The notes: generated by a model from the letters alone, not told the origin. Numbered from the stretch's first letter, positions 12,248-23,786 are shown. The stretch is DNA of 64,000 bases from Triglochin maritima (GCA_963682175.1 OY821777.1:18620001-18684000); one strand, 5' to 3'. Translations and numbers: made by a program.

Positions 12248-12690
12248 GACTTATAAAATTAGCATTGTAGTCATTATCAAACAACAAAAAATTGTACACG
12301 AATGCAATTTTACAAAATCAAGTCATATGACCTCTCAGCAATTTTTTAGAAAATTCAACTTTAAAATTCAAAATCTTCACATATTATTTAACATTAGTGC
12401 AGCTGATAGTGGGGTGTCATATTTATTATAAATTCAAACAATCATCACACATATCCACCTTTATTCTATATTTTACAAAAAAAATTGTCAATAATGTATA
12501 TACGACTTACAAAATTAGCATTGTAGTCATTATCAAAACAAAACAAAACAAAAAATTGTACACGAATGTAATTTGAAAAATATACTTTATGACCTCTCCG
12601 CAACTCTTTAAAAACTCAATAGGAAAATTCGAACTCTTGACAAATTATTGAACATTAGTGCAGGACAGTGGGGCTTCATACAATTATAGA
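12248..12690. repeat. Diverged tandem duplication, unit about 256 bp
   Basis: The block starting GACTTATAAAATTAGCATTG at 12248 recurs with substitutions at 12504. Both copies share the order AATTAGCATTGTAGTC, AATTGTACACGAATG, ATGACCTCTC and AACATTAGTGCAG. No coding potential. Confidence 0.8.
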
Positions 12691-13077
12691 AAACCATCGT
12701 GGCGTCCATAGTGGGTATCGTAATCATTTTATACTTGCTCTAAACTTCTTTCTACATTATTTTTTAGAAAAACATTAGAAAAATAAAAGTTTAGGTAAGA
12801 TTTGTTTTTATTAGGAGTGAGGTGGCGGAGAAGTCCCACTTCCAAATGATCAAGCCACTGCCACTGGGAAAGTTTTTAGATTTGGCTCCGATTTTTTAAT
12901 TTTTTGGTAAGTTTTATTTTGATCACCTGAATATAGTGGAAATCAATGAAGTAAGTTAAACTAGAAAAGACTTAAAACCTTTTCAACTTTCTTTCGTTGT
13001 AGTAAGTTCTTAGATTCCATTAGTGATCTTGCAACGGAACTATTAAAGTACTCTCTTGAACATCTTATACTTGTTGT

Positions 13078-13331
13078 TAGGGGTGAGTTTCGGTCCGGGA
13101 TCGAAACGGACCGAAGACCGAAATTTTCGGAAGACCGGACCGAATAAATTCGGTTCGGTCCGGTTCGGTCCAAAATCCAAATGTAACCCTTAAAATTTCG
13201 ATCTTTGACTGGACCGGACTGAACCGTACCGGACCGAAGACCGAATTCTCGTGGTCTCCCGGACCGAAAAAGTTTTGTCCGGACCGAACCGAATTTTACT
13301 CCCGGACCAAACCGAATTTTGCTCACCCCTA
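13078..13331. mobile_element. hAT-type MITE, 254 bp
   Basis: Ends are TAGGGGTGAG and its inverse CTCACCCCTA. The flanking 8-mers CTTGTTGT (13070-13077) and CATGTTGT (13332-13339) differ at one base, as expected for an aged hAT 8-bp target duplication. The interior is made of GGTCCGG/CCGGACC and ACCGAATTT variants. It belongs with the copy at 18843-19185. Confidence 0.82.
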
Positions 13332-13339
13332 CATGTTGT

Positions 13340-14592
13340 TGATCCTTTTATTTTAAGTATGGAAACTCTAAAGGCAATTTCAAGAGGATGGGGGGGGGGA
13401 GATGAAAAAAATCGATCGGGATGAGCATTCTAGAGTAAAATAAGGAAATTATTTTTCTTTTCTAGGATTTCCACATATATGTTGAATCCTGTTGACAACT
13501 GGGATTTTGTAGGAGGAAGAGACGAAGTGAAAACTATTTGGGAACAATTAAAAAAATTGATCGACGACTAATATTGAGGAATGATAAATATTGAGGGATT
13601 TTGTAGCCGGAGGGGTTTGTGGTACCTCACTAATCCCAATTGAGAATGAGAAATTGCAATTTGTAAAAGATCCTATCGCTAATTTAATTGTTACATTTAG
13701 AAAGGCATAACAGAAAAAGGTCCAGTTCAAATTTATGTCTCGCAAATAGTAAATGTGTTACTGAGAGAAGTACGTCAATTGTCAAAATGACTTTTAGATG
13801 GCCATCGAAATTGAAGCTTTATTGCTTAAAATTTTCTACATAAAAGAATCTACATCGCATTCTACGAAATTAATAGAGAGAAAACGCAAGAATTTAGAAG
13901 ACGATACGAGATATTCATGTTGTTTCTATCTTGAAACTAATTCAAAGGAGTCACCTAAAATTTGATCCGAAGAACAAATATTACATCCAATTTGTACCGA
14001 ACGTACACTTTGAGCTACATCAGATTCCATGTAATATCAGATGTCCAACTGATAGGTGTTGGGGAAAGAATTGATTTTGATCCTCACGTAGTTTAATAAA
14101 TAGAAAGAGAAGTTGCTCCAATAATGAGATTCCTCCACTACCAATAAATTAGTCCACTAATATATTTTGATTTCGTGGAATCAGGTGCGTTTCTTTGGGC
14201 ATTATTTGGGGGACACGACTCACTCCCCAATCCATGCAACAAAAACAAAACCCAAAGGAAGAGGAATTCCAACGTAGTTAAGCAGATCATGATTTATTTA
14301 GACCAAACTAATTGATGGGTTGGGAGGTAATCTTTTTTCCCCTTATCAATTAGACATATATTTGTCACCTTCCATCGTTGTCCTCTAATAACATTATGTA
14401 TTCCGTAAATCACTCGGGAAGCAATCTTTTTATTATTAGATGGTGGATTTTAGGTGCTCTAGAAAGGGCCTCGCGGAGAGTGATTTCCCACTTTCTTCAT
14501 TTATTATTGTGCATTTGTAAAGCAGGTCACTAGAGTGTATCTGCCTACTGCTTTACCCAGCAGTGATAATCATACTCTTGTTCTATTTACAG
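13340..14592. other. Intergenic, no feature recognised
   Basis: AT-rich sequence with a short G run at 13391-13399. Open frames are short and without recognisable motifs. Confidence 0.4.
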
Positions 14593-15281
14593 TGGAAATA
14601 GACTCTAGTTGCGTTTGGATGTCCCGAAACCGACTGGGTTTTTCGAAAAATCAAGACTGTAGATGACACAATTTTTCACGGGGTTTTTGGCATTCCACGG
14701 TATGGTTGCTTGGTTCTAAAAATTGCATTCAGTTTTGGGAGGTCCAATCGGAGGCAAAGGACCAAGAAGCCCCTTCCCTCCAACCATGGTACCTATTACA
14801 CCCTTAAGGCCGCCATGGCCCGGTGACGTCAATGGTCCCCATGGACTTAACCATAGGATGGGTTCAAGGGCACGCATTGGGCCACAAGGGCCCGTGAGCA
14901 CAAGTAGGAGGCTTAGGCGTAGACAGACCAAGCAAATTCGGACAACTTGCTAGGATTCAGGCGAATCCTCATTCGGGTCAAGGACTTGTTTGTGTTAGCC
15001 AGGCACCAAGTTTGAATTGAGCGGATTTGGCAAGTTGGGAGCGTTACACTTGAGGCGCAGCCAGCAGGCAGAGCAAATAAGACAACCATTGGAAGGCACA
15101 GATCTGGTCGGAGCACACAAGGAAAGTTTACTGACTCGATGTTGGTGCAAACAAGGAAACTTCGTGGCACCTCATGTGTTTTCAAAGACGAACTTGAAGG
15201 GGCGTTAAGTGGGCACTTGAATGCCTCTTGGATAATTAGTTGTAGGCAAAGGCCTATATATAGGCATTGAGTTGTGGGACT

Positions 15282-16843
15282 TGTTGGATCGTACGTATGA
15301 CTTAGTTCTAATCACTTTTAAGCTAATTATCTACTTGTTTAACAATTAAAGATGCAGCGGAAATTAAAAACAAAACAAACAAGCAAGTAAAGTAAATATG
15401 GCAGCGGAAATATGGTAAATATGCACCAGACGATTTTTATAGATGTTCGGTCTCCCACTTACTTCCTCTCTTGTAAGCTCCACTCGATCTCCCTCGAGTT
15501 CCGCCTATATCTTCACTATCAACCTCGTTCCGGGCCAAGATTAAGCCTTTACACCACAAGCTTCCGCGAACAACCCTCGATATCTTGATTTTCTTCCTCT
15601 CACTACCCGAGAGGAATACTTCGGACTTTCACCGAAGTCCTTGCTTCTTTACAACAGCGGGTTGAGTGGATCACTCACTCTCTAACTTGAGCACACTTAG
15701 ATTATGATATGGAATTGATATAAGATGTGGAAGTTTAGCTTGGAGAGTAGGATTTGGGGAATGGGAGACTTGAAGTTTTCTCTTAGGTGTATATGACAAA
15801 TAAAAGTGTAAGAGTTATATGATTGCGTCAAGGTAACACCTATTTATAAGCTCTAAGAGTGTTATAGCCGTTGGGATTAAATGGATAAGTGATTGTGTAA
15901 GAAACACAAAGCAGTGAAGTGCAAGTCACATTCCAGAACAGAAATGGTTGACCGAATTGGGTATACCGGTCGACCGGTTTGTCAAAACAGGCTATAACTT
16001 AAGTTCACTTAAGTGAACAGTCGAACTAAGGTTTTGGTTGGGTCGACCATTTGGGGGTTTTGGTCTGGTAAAGGATGGATCGGTCGAACAAGGCAAATGG
16101 CAGGTTCAACCGAAAACTTCCAAGCACTTCTAGGTTCAAAAAGAAATTGAGTTTCGGTCGACCAAGGTTTAGGAGACGTTAGACCGGAAACTTCCAGAGT
16201 GCTAAGGGCGACCAAAGATTGTTTGATCGGTCGACCGATAGGTAAGTTTCGGTCGACCAGTAGGTAAGTTTCGGTCGAGCAAAAGTTTCATAAAATATGG
16301 GTTTTGGGAAATCCGACCGTTGAAGAATACGACAAGTCTAACAGTCATGTGACACGTGTAGGCGGTCGAACAAAAGGATCTAAACGATCGACCGGTTTAA
16401 CACTTGAGTCTGTAACAGAATTAACAAACCCAATCGGCCGAACGATAAACTCATTCCGGTCGATCGATTTGGTCCTGGCAGTTCAAGTTTGGTTTAAATG
16501 TTTTCCGGTTCTAGTTTGGGTGATCTATTGAAGTCCAATTGATGTGAAAATTTGTGTGCGACTTCTATAGGGAACCTAGTGTGTATGTGATTGGTTTTTA
16601 GCTCATGTATGATTAATTACACATAGTTCCTAAGACTCAAAATAAATCAAGATTACATGTCTTTAATTGAGTTTTATTACATGTCTTGACTTGATTTCAT
16701 TTCTTCCTTGAGTCTTGATCACCTGTATAAGTTAGCACAAAGAAATATATATGTTACACCATATGTGTGCTACTCTACATTGATTACAATTATGATTAGG
16801 TTGATTAAATCATCAAACATAGATTAAGGCCAAAAAGCCAACA
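15282..16843 (-). mobile_element. Solo LTR, 1562 bp, minus orientation
   Basis: The terminal inverted hexamers are TGTTGG (15282) and CCAACA (ending at 16843). Flanking pentamers are GGACT (15277-15281) and AGACT (16844-16848), a one-mismatch target duplication. On the minus strand a TATA box (CTTATAAATAGG, about 15839-15850) lies downstream of a cluster of GGTCGACC palindromes, so U3 is on the right. No internal region or second LTR adjoins it. Its CGTTCCGGGCC and CGCGAACAA phrases recur at 34300-34360, suggesting a Ty1/copia-like family with another remnant there. Confidence 0.75.
15966..16460. repeat. GGTCGACC palindrome cluster in U3
   Basis: Five full copies of the 8-bp palindrome GGTCGACC (15968, 16041, 16157, 16229 and 16251) plus several one-base variants such as GGTCGAAC, GGTCGAGC, GATCGACC and GGTCGATC. 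It lies upstream of the minus-strand TATA box of this solo LTR. Confidence 0.8.
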
Positions 16844-16990
16844 AGACTATCATAACCAACCCTTCTGAGAGCTTTGTACTTTTGTATACTTGTGTAGTGA
16901 AATACAAAATGGGGATTGCTCCATTCTTGTGTGCGTTAGACAATACACTGGGTTGGGACATTTCACAGGGTCAATCTTAGGGTCTTGCTG

Positions 16991-18149
16991 GTAGCTTACG
17001 GGGGGGGGGGGGGGGGTAACTAGAAGCTGATTGGGGTTTTAAACTAGCTCTAAGCAACAAAAAATCCAGTCACTGCACCAATATAAAAAGCATCGTCCAT
17101 TTCGTTGCCTCCACCCTCTCCTACCTCTCGTCTTCTTGGTTTCCCAGACTAGAGAAACGGTGCAAAACATGATTTTTGTGAACAACAACATCCGGAATAG
17201 CCATCCATTCACCCACTGGTGTGCAAGTGCGGGTACACCACGGAGAGGGTCCATGTCAGGACGACAACCTTCGTTGTGCATGTTCAGTAGCATTGCGATC
17301 ACCGAACATGGAGGTAGGTTTCCTTTTAAGACATAACTTTTGTTCTCTTACTTTTTGAACTAATGTTCCATCTCATTTTATTGTTTGTATTTCGTCGTGT
17401 CATTTTTTGTTTTCTTCTTAACCTCCACGAGGCCATTGTTACCCAGTCATGCCCTTTGTATCAAGGCATCGAGAAATGTGGCATTTTCATGTGTAAGGTA
17501 GTTAGATCCTCCCTGATCTTTTCGAAGTACTTCAAGAGATTAGTCACAAGCTCGACACCTTGCTTGGGGTGTTTTATAGGGCAGCAGAATGTTCCCCTGG
17601 TCGGGGTAGAGGACGTGAAGGATGGTGTACCTGTGGTCGGTAATTTTTTTTTGAAAAGAAAACATTTTGTTAGGTTTTAACCTATTGGTTTCCTTTTTTG
17701 GTATTTTAAAAAAATAGATTTAAATTATCCCCTAAACTATGGTTAATCAGATGTGGTTACAGTTGGAAAAAAACTTGCAATGCCTAGATTTTTTTTCCTG
17801 ATTTTAACCCTCTAATTTCTACCATTGTTCCATTAAATACATATAATGTCCTAATTTTTGTCAAATGATATTTGGTATTTGTTAGTGTTTGCTAAACCCT
17901 AAAATGTTGATGTTTTGCATAACATAACAGAAAACCCTTCAATCCCTCAACTACTCCACCACCTTTCAAGATGTTGAATGTGCCAACTACAGAGTAGTCA
18001 TTGTGGTCAAGACCCCCTTCCTCCTGCCAAGCTTGTGCTCCAACCCAAGGTCGATATTACGATTGGTATGCCATTGAACCCGGACGTCACGGACACATAC
18101 CTTTGAAGCTGCAAGTCCCTCCCTTAGTACCTTGTTTTGATTTTTTAGA
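16991..18149. other. Intergenic, with a long G run
   Basis: G run of about 18 at 16999-17016. The rest is AT-rich with a mixed GC segment at 17040-17340. Open frames on both strands of that segment show no motif I recognise. Confidence 0.35.
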
Positions 18150-18308
18150 TATAACTATAGATGGGGACAAAAGACCTTTACCAGGCACTCCCTCAACATA
18201 TGCCAAAACTCTCATTGCACCCTGCCAGTGGACTTCTTGTGGCTCATGCCTAAACTGACTCGGGAGTCCCACTACATAAGAGATATTAGGACGAGTAACT
18301 TCAAATAT
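18150..18308 (-). pseudogene. Ty1/copia polyprotein, reverse transcriptase/RNase H junction (segment 1)
   Basis: On the minus strand this reads FEVTRPNISYVVGLPSQF, then HEPQEVHWQGAMRVLAY and GSPGKGLL-like GVPGKGLLSP, matching the copia stretch between reverse transcriptase and RNase H (TRPDISFAV...HWEAALRILRYLKG). It continues the segment at 26113-27551 once element C and one copy of ATGAG are removed. It decays before any complete RNase H domain. Confidence 0.85.
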
Positions 18309-18842
18309 ATGAGTGATGCATTGCATACATTGCATCATATGTCTTTCATTTAGATTACTTTTATATCAATAAATACTACTAAGGTATGTGTTTAGTCTTA
18401 TTTACAGAATACAGGGACCTGAATGCAAATTACCCACATTTCGAGCATAAATGCGTGCAAAAGACTCATTTCTATCATAAAGATCAAGTTCAAGCTTATC
18501 GGGTTTCAAATGGAAATGTATCCAAGCATAAAAGCATTCAAGACCTAATCACAAAAAGAACAAGGACTTGAGCACAAAAGTAGCCGGGGACTCAATTGCA
18601 AAAAGACAAGGACCTAATTGCAAATCACGAGTAGCTTTTATTATCTTGGAGAAAATCTAAAGAAAAATCAATGTGGATCTTCAAATATATAAAAGAATTA
18701 ATCCGGAGCTCAAAAGAATGGAAAGAATCAATCCAGACGCGTAAAGGAGGATCAAATCATACCATAAACATTCAACCAAAATCTGGACCAAATCAGAGCA
18801 TGATGTGCGGCGATTCCGCCACATATCACACATACCATGCGG

Positions 18843-19185
18843 TAGGGCTGTGCAGAACCGAGTCAAACCGGTCAAACCGGACCGGACCGGTCGGTCCGGG
18901 TTCGGTCCGGAAATTTTTGAAAAAATCCTGTCCGGTCCGGGTTTCGGTCCGGCAAATTTTAAATTTTCCGGTCCGGTCCGGTCCGGACCGGTCCAATTTT
19001 TTTTTTTTTTTTAAATTTAAGCCAAAAAATCGGGTTTTTGGACCGGACCGGACCGAACCGGTCCGGTCCGGTCCGGTCTTCGGTCCGCCTATCCTAATTT
19101 TTTCCGGTCCGGTCCGGTTTTCGGTCCGGACCTAAAAAAAATTTCCAGTCCGGTCCGGTCCGGACCGGACCGATGCTCAGCCCTA
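18843..19185. mobile_element. hAT-type MITE, 343 bp, nested in element C 5' LTR
   Basis: Ends are TAGGGCTG and CAGCCCTA. It is flanked by the perfect 8-bp duplication CCATGCGG (18835-18842 and 19186-19193). The 3' LTR of the same element has a single CCATGCGG at this point and serves as the empty site. The interior is dominated by CCGGTCCGGTCCGG and complements, giving very high self-complementarity. Confidence 0.96.
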
Positions 19186-19294
19186 CCATGCGGCGATTCC
19201 GCCGCCCCCTAGTCGATCCGTGTGCTCCAATTTTGTCCAGTCGTGTCTTGACACGTGTACTCTCCAATTCTATACTTAGGTCTCTTGTAACAAC

Positions 19295-19303
19295 TATAAA
19301 TAG
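19295..19303 (+). promoter_or_regulatory. TATA box, element C 5' LTR
   Basis: TATAAATAG preceded by CAAC. The same site is at 25509-25517 in the 3' LTR. Confidence 0.7.
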
Positions 19304-19899
19304 ACCCGAGAACGATGTTAGAAGGGTCCTTAGTCTTTGGTTGTAGTTTTTATTCTTAATCTTAGTTTTGTATTCTTCTTTTCATTAATAAAATTATGTC
19401 TTTTATTTCTTACTTTTAGTTTTCTTTTGTAATGTCTCAAGGACCCCTTCTTCCTCCGTCTACGAGTTTCTAACTCCTTCCAAAGGGTGGAGGTGATGGA
19501 TTTACGGTGAAGAGAAGATGAATGAATGTTATTATTTTAATTTTGTGTTAGTATATTTTGATTACTTGAGTTTATGTTAAATCATTTATCATGTAATGCT
19601 TTATAACTAATATGATTTATTATAAGTTTCTGAATTCTCTAATCTAAACCTTAAATCTAAACTTCCACCCGACGAAATTCACCTCTTTATTCTTGTTTTA
19701 GTTTTAAATTGTTCTTGTTTCTTGCTTTAGATAATTAAAAATCAAAAATCTCAAAACCAACTTATTTCTTCTCTCCTTCTTTCCCCCAATCGAAATCATA
19801 CTAATAACAAATCTCTCCCTCCTTGTGTTCGACCCGTATTTGCCACGTCTTCATTGACGCCGTGCACTTGCGGTATAAATTTAATTACCATCAAGTTTT

Positions 19900-19917
19900 T
19901 GGCGCCGTTGCCGGGGA
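19900..19917 (+). promoter_or_regulatory. Primer binding site, element C (tRNA-Asp type)
   Basis: TGGCGCCGTTGCCGGGGA starts 7 nt after the 5' LTR. It is complementary to the 3' end of plant tRNA-Asp, the primer I associate with Athila-group elements. Confidence 0.85.
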
Positions 19918-20050
19918 GGCGACGCAAATTTGTTTTTTGTTGATTTCGATTTTATCCTGTTTATCTTGTGCGCGATCTAAATATTTGGATTTGTGTTTCA
20001 GGAGACAACAGAGTGCACGGCGAAATCCGGGCACATTCTGAGCTTAACGA

Positions 20051-20099
20051 GCGGCGGAATCGCCGCATACCAAGAACAACTTGCGGCGGAATCGCCGCA
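20051..20099 (+). promoter_or_regulatory. Leader hairpin pair of element C
   Basis: Two GC-rich hairpins, GCGGCG-GAAT-CGCCGC at 20051-20066 and TGCGGCG-GAAT-CGCCGCA at 20082-20099, begin 134 nt after the primer binding site. Each is the reverse complement of the U3 hairpins of the same element (25371-25388, 25404-25419). Confidence 0.8.
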
Positions 20100-21343
20100 C
20101 AGTTGGAGCTTCTGGGCTTCAAATTTTTCTGGGGTTAGCACCCTCTCTGGGTGGACGCGTGGAGCTACTGAAATATCGAGAGCGGGCGGCGAACCCGACT
20201 GAGCATTGCGTAGGTAACCTTTGTTGCCTTTTTCCTCGTAATTTCTATTTTCAGAAAATTTCCTTTTCGTAGAATTGCATGTGTTAGGGCAAAATTCCAT
20301 AATTTGCAATAATTCAACTCTGACCTAAAATTGGCAAAATTAGAAAGGCCTTAGTGCATGCATCATCTAGTGTTTTGTATGCATTATTCTTGCTAAATTC
20401 TTGCAAATCAATTTCTGTTGAAGAGTGCTGGAGTCAAGGTACGTATCGTGTTTTTCATCGCTTGCATTTAAGCATATAATCTAATTTGCATACAACCTTG
20501 CAATTGCCCCCAACTAAAGACCAATGTTTGACTATCTTTGCTAGATCTAAGTTAAACGATCTTAAGGGCAACTCCGTAGGCAAAGATTTGGTGGGGATTT
20601 CTTCACCCTTCCGTGGCCCACAAATCACAATCCTAAAGTGTCACCCAAGCCTTAAAATTAAAATCAATTAGACATTGGCCCCTAAGGACTCAGACTCATT
20701 TAAGGAGAAGAATTGGTTTGACTAGCTATGACTTGAAGCTGATCGAATTTAATTTGGTGTCTAGGAAGTGTTTTTGTGTTGACGTAAGTCTTCCAAGCGA
20801 AGTGGTTGTCTAATTGGCACCGACTCTGTCGGAAGCGCCCTCACTAGCTATACACTACCTGGCCAAGTTGGTTTGATTAGTGAGGGAGGTGCATCAAGCG
20901 AATCAATTCGACTCAACCAGTTAGGAGTCGTCTAGATCTAAGCGACACTAGGTCTAGGATTGTTTGAACCGTGCTTTCTTAGGAATTTTCTGACCAACCC
21001 CCTTTCTATCTTTAGAGTTAGGTTTCCCTTCTCATCTGAGTCTTCTTTCTCTTCTCACCTCAATTCTCTAGATTAGGATTCCTTTCTCATCTTTCCCCAT
21101 TCTATTGTTTGTTTCCCTTTTGAAAAAAAAAATTAAATAAAACGAAAATATATATAAAAAAATTATTAATTCTTGAAATCAAATTTGGAATTTAAATTTC
21201 GAATTTGAATTCAAAAAATTGATTCAACCCGGTGCGCTCAGATTTGGATTCGGGACTTGAGTAATTGACTCTCACGAGTACATCTAGATTCCAGTCTGGA
21301 ACTTAGCCCCAATCCACCTGTTGCACCACCTCACCCGGATCCA

Positions 21344-22042
21344 ATGGGTGAGAACGTAGTGGACCCGCCTGTTGCACAACCTATAACTCTGAGGGATCGA
21401 TGTTGTCCAGCGATGGCTGCTCAGCCATCGTGCATCGTTATGCCCACCATACCGGGTCGCGACTTCGAACTTAAGGCACAATACATGAGTATGTTGCCTA
21501 AGTTCACCTCTAGGGAAGACTCATATCTCTTCCTTAGAGAATTTGAGGAAATCTGCTCTCTTATGCAATACCAGCATATCCCTAAGGAGGCAGTGCGTCT
21601 AAAATTTGTGCCTCTAGCACTAAAGGACGACGCTAAGAAATTGCTATATAGTCTAGCCGAAAGATCTATTAGGAGTTGGGCTGAGTTTGTTCAAGTATTC
21701 CTGAAAAAATATTTTCTCAACCATAAGACTATGAGGATTAGGAATGAAATTGTTGCATTCGTTCAGTCTGAGAGCGAGTCGTTCTATTCCTACCTAGAAA
21801 GATTCAAAAGTGTTCTGACCCAATGCCCTCATCATGGAATTCCGAGATGGCAATTATGCCAAATTATTTATGAGGGATTGACACCCACATCTGGGGTTAT
21901 GGTAGAATCCGTAAGCCAATGGAACTTTATGTCGAAAAATGAAAATGATGCCTGGACTTTTCTTGAGGAATTAGCTGAAAACAGTATGCAATGGGACAAT
22001 ATACTAGAACACCGCTTAACCCAAGTATTGGATCTAGAATAG
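21344..22042 (+). CDS. Element C gag, capsid part (Retrotrans_gag, Athila type)
   Basis: The open frame has 232 codons. Residues ~45-190 match the plant Ty3/gypsy capsid family (Retrotrans_gag): FTSREDSYLFLREFEEIC, then LKFVPLALKDDAKKLLYSL, SWAEFVQVFLKKYF, MRIRNEIVAFVQSESESF and CPHHGIPRWQLCQIIYEGL. The family builds the virus-like particle. The frame closes at TAG 22040, but the family sequence continues in the +1 frame from about 22000 (next entry), so a one-base indel near 22000 separates capsid from the rest of gag-pro. The start at 21344 is the first ATG before the domain, about 1.4 kb after the primer binding site. Confidence 0.88.
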   Translation: MGENVVDPPVAQPITLRDRCCPAMAAQPSCIVMPTIPGRDFELKAQYMSMLPKFTSREDSYLFLREFEEICSLMQYQHIPKEAVRLKFVPLALKDDAKKLLYSLAERSIRSWAEFVQVFLKKYFLNHKTMRIRNEIVAFVQSESESFYSYLERFKSVLTQCPHHGIPRWQLCQIIYEGLTPTSGVMVESVSQWNFMSKNENDAWTFLEELAENSMQWDNILEHRLTQVLDLE

Positions 22043-23478
22043 CAAGCCAACCCAAACCAGGTGTCTTAGCTGTAGATGCCAACATAGCGGCTGAAGAAAA
22101 ACTAGCTACCCTTATGCGCAGAATGGAAAGTTTAGAGTTACGAACCCAAAACCGAGTGAATCAAGTCTCGTCTATCCCTTCCTCTAGATGTGGTCAGACT
22201 GGTCATGTAATGGAGGATTGTGCGGAATGGGACCAAGTTAATGCCATGTATAACCATGCTAGAAATGACCCATACGCATCAACCTACAACTCGGGTTGGC
22301 GTAATAATTCCAATTTCTCATCAAACCAACAGGGTCAACCTCCTAGACAACAACCAAACCCGTATAACCAAAATAATACATTATCTGGGTTTAGTAACAA
22401 TAACGATCATGAGGTTAGGTTGACAAGCTTGGAAAATTTGATGAAAACCTTTATACAAACAACCAACCAGACCTTCCAAAGGCTAGAGACACAAGTCAGC
22501 CAACTAGCACAAATAGTAGGTGAAAGAGAAAAGGGTCGGTTTCCAAGTCAACCTGAGGTGAACCCTAGATCTAATAATTCATATCAATCCTATCAACCAC
22601 CTTCAGGACATAACAACCCTAGACCGGTTCAAATGGTTAATGAGGAAGGACCGTTCCAACAAATAAATGTTGTAGTATCATTACGGTCCGGAAGACAAGT
22701 TGATAACAATGTGGTAAATCCTAGAACGTCTAATCAATCTAGCCATCAAGCTACCACATATGACCTGACCATTGAACCTGACGTCCAATCTGAAACGCCC
22801 AACCCACCTACTCAACCTGAACCCATAGCTCAACCTGAACCTGAGCAAGTCTATGTTCCTAAAGCTCCATTCCCTAATAGACTCAAAAAGAACTCAAGTG
22901 CACAAATAGAGAAAATCTTGGAAGTATTTAAGCAAGTTAAGGTGAACATTCCACTCTTAGACATGATTCAACAAATACCTGCTTATGCTAAATTCTTAAA
23001 AGATTTGTGCACTAAAAAGAGAAAAACGAACGTACCAAAGAAGGCATTCTTAACTGCAAACATAAGTTCTATTTTGTCCAACACATCTCCTATAAAATAT
23101 AAGGATCCTGGATGTCCCACAATTTCATGTGCAATAGGAGATACTTTTATCAACAAAGCCCTTCTAGACCTTGGTGCTAGTGTTAACCTACTCTCGTACT
23201 CTGTCTATGAGCAAATGAACCTTGGTCCACTAAAACCCTCCAAGACAACCCTTCAATTTGCTGATTGTTCTATTAAGAAACCAAGAGGTATAGTGGAGGA
23301 TGTTTTGATCAAGGTTGGTGACTTTATTTACCCAGTGGATTTTGTCGTCCTAGATACCGCACCTGTTGTAAATCCTAATCGACAAATCCCTGTAATTCTA
23401 GGCAGACCCTTTTTAGCCACTTCTGAAGTATTGATAAACTGTCGAAATGGGCTCATGCAATTATCTTTTGGAACTTAA
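21991..23478 (+). CDS. Element C gag C-terminus plus aspartic protease
   Basis: The frame has 495 codons and overlaps the capsid frame by 52 nt. The real junction with capsid is near 22000, so its first codons are probably not used as a start. In order: a zinc-knuckle remnant CGQTGHVMEDC in which the expected first Cys is Ser; an N/Q-rich linker; a coiled-coil-like stretch LENLMKTFIQTTNQTFQRLET; VSLRSGRQV; APFPNRLKKN; then a retropepsin-like domain with active-site LLDLGASVNLL (DLG in place of DTG/DSG, common in Athila) and the flap-to-end block IPVILGRPFLAT. It stops at TAA 23478, where related elements read on toward reverse transcriptase. Confidence 0.88.
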   Translation: MGQYTRTPLNPSIGSRIASQPKPGVLAVDANIAAEEKLATLMRRMESLELRTQNRVNQVSSIPSSRCGQTGHVMEDCAEWDQVNAMYNHARNDPYASTYNSGWRNNSNFSSNQQGQPPRQQPNPYNQNNTLSGFSNNNDHEVRLTSLENLMKTFIQTTNQTFQRLETQVSQLAQIVGEREKGRFPSQPEVNPRSNNSYQSYQPPSGHNNPRPVQMVNEEGPFQQINVVVSLRSGRQVDNNVVNPRTSNQSSHQATTYDLTIEPDVQSETPNPPTQPEPIAQPEPEQVYVPKAPFPNRLKKNSSAQIEKILEVFKQVKVNIPLLDMIQQIPAYAKFLKDLCTKKRKTNVPKKAFLTANISSILSNTSPIKYKDPGCPTISCAIGDTFINKALLDLGASVNLLSYSVYEQMNLGPLKPSKTTLQFADCSIKKPRGIVEDVLIKVGDFIYPVDFVVLDTAPVVNPNRQIPVILGRPFLATSEVLINCRNGLMQLSFGT

Positions 23479-23786
23479 AAGCTGAATTTAATATCTTTCA
23501 TGTTGATAGTGAGTCCGAAATAATATGCAATCAAAGTGATGTTGTGATGAGAGCACGTATCTATAAGATTTCTGAATCAAATAAATCATCACAAAATCAA
23601 AAAGTAAGTGAGAAAAGGAGGAGTAATTCATCTACACACCCACCATCACTCGAGCAAATAAGAGAACCTATTTATGTGAGGGGTGTGGAACCTGTGACTC
23701 AGGACTCTCATTGCAACATGGGGAACAATTCAACTGGATACATGCACCAATATAGTGTCATTCAATCCAGTTCTGACTATGGTTGA
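23479..23786 (+). pseudogene. Element C post-protease remnant, frame-shifted
   Basis: The expected family continuation KAEFNIFHVDSE appears in another frame just after the protease stop and runs to a stop at 23784-23786 (ending SSSDYG). No reverse transcriptase motif follows. It is the stump left where pol was deleted. Confidence 0.6.

Larger units (their letters stand above)
14700..16990 (+). mobile_element. Probable older LTR remnant, split by the solo LTR at 15282
   Basis: The part left of 15282 has a TATA-like CCTATATATAGG at 15252-15263. The part right of 16843 continues with TTTTGTATACTTGTGTAG, the kind of sequence found in LTR R/U5 regions. Ends, partner LTR and family are not established. 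Confidence 0.35.
18314..19893 (+). repeat. Element C 5' LTR (1580 bp, includes a hAT MITE)
   Basis: About 350 bp longer than the 3' LTR because of the insertion at 18843-19185 with its 8-bp duplication. TATA box TATAAATAG at 19295-19303. Confidence 0.95.

Noticed and set aside
12961..13326. 121-codon reverse frame rich in R, S and G
   Set aside because: It lies in the hAT MITE at 13078-13331 and reflects GGTCCGG-type repeats.
16999..17016. G run as a polypurine tract of an LTR element
   Set aside because: No LTR start follows it and no element body precedes it.
17039..17302. 87-codon reverse frame with the overlapping plus-strand frame as a gene
   Set aside because: No motif recognised and both strands are open in the same stretch.
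18671..19135. 154-codon frame in the element C 5' LTR
   Set aside because: It runs into the CCGGTCC repeats of the nested hAT MITE; compositional, no family signal.
23544..23786. Stand-alone 80-codon gene in element C
   Set aside because: It continues the family sequence after the protease in another frame, so it is listed as a frame-shifted remnant.
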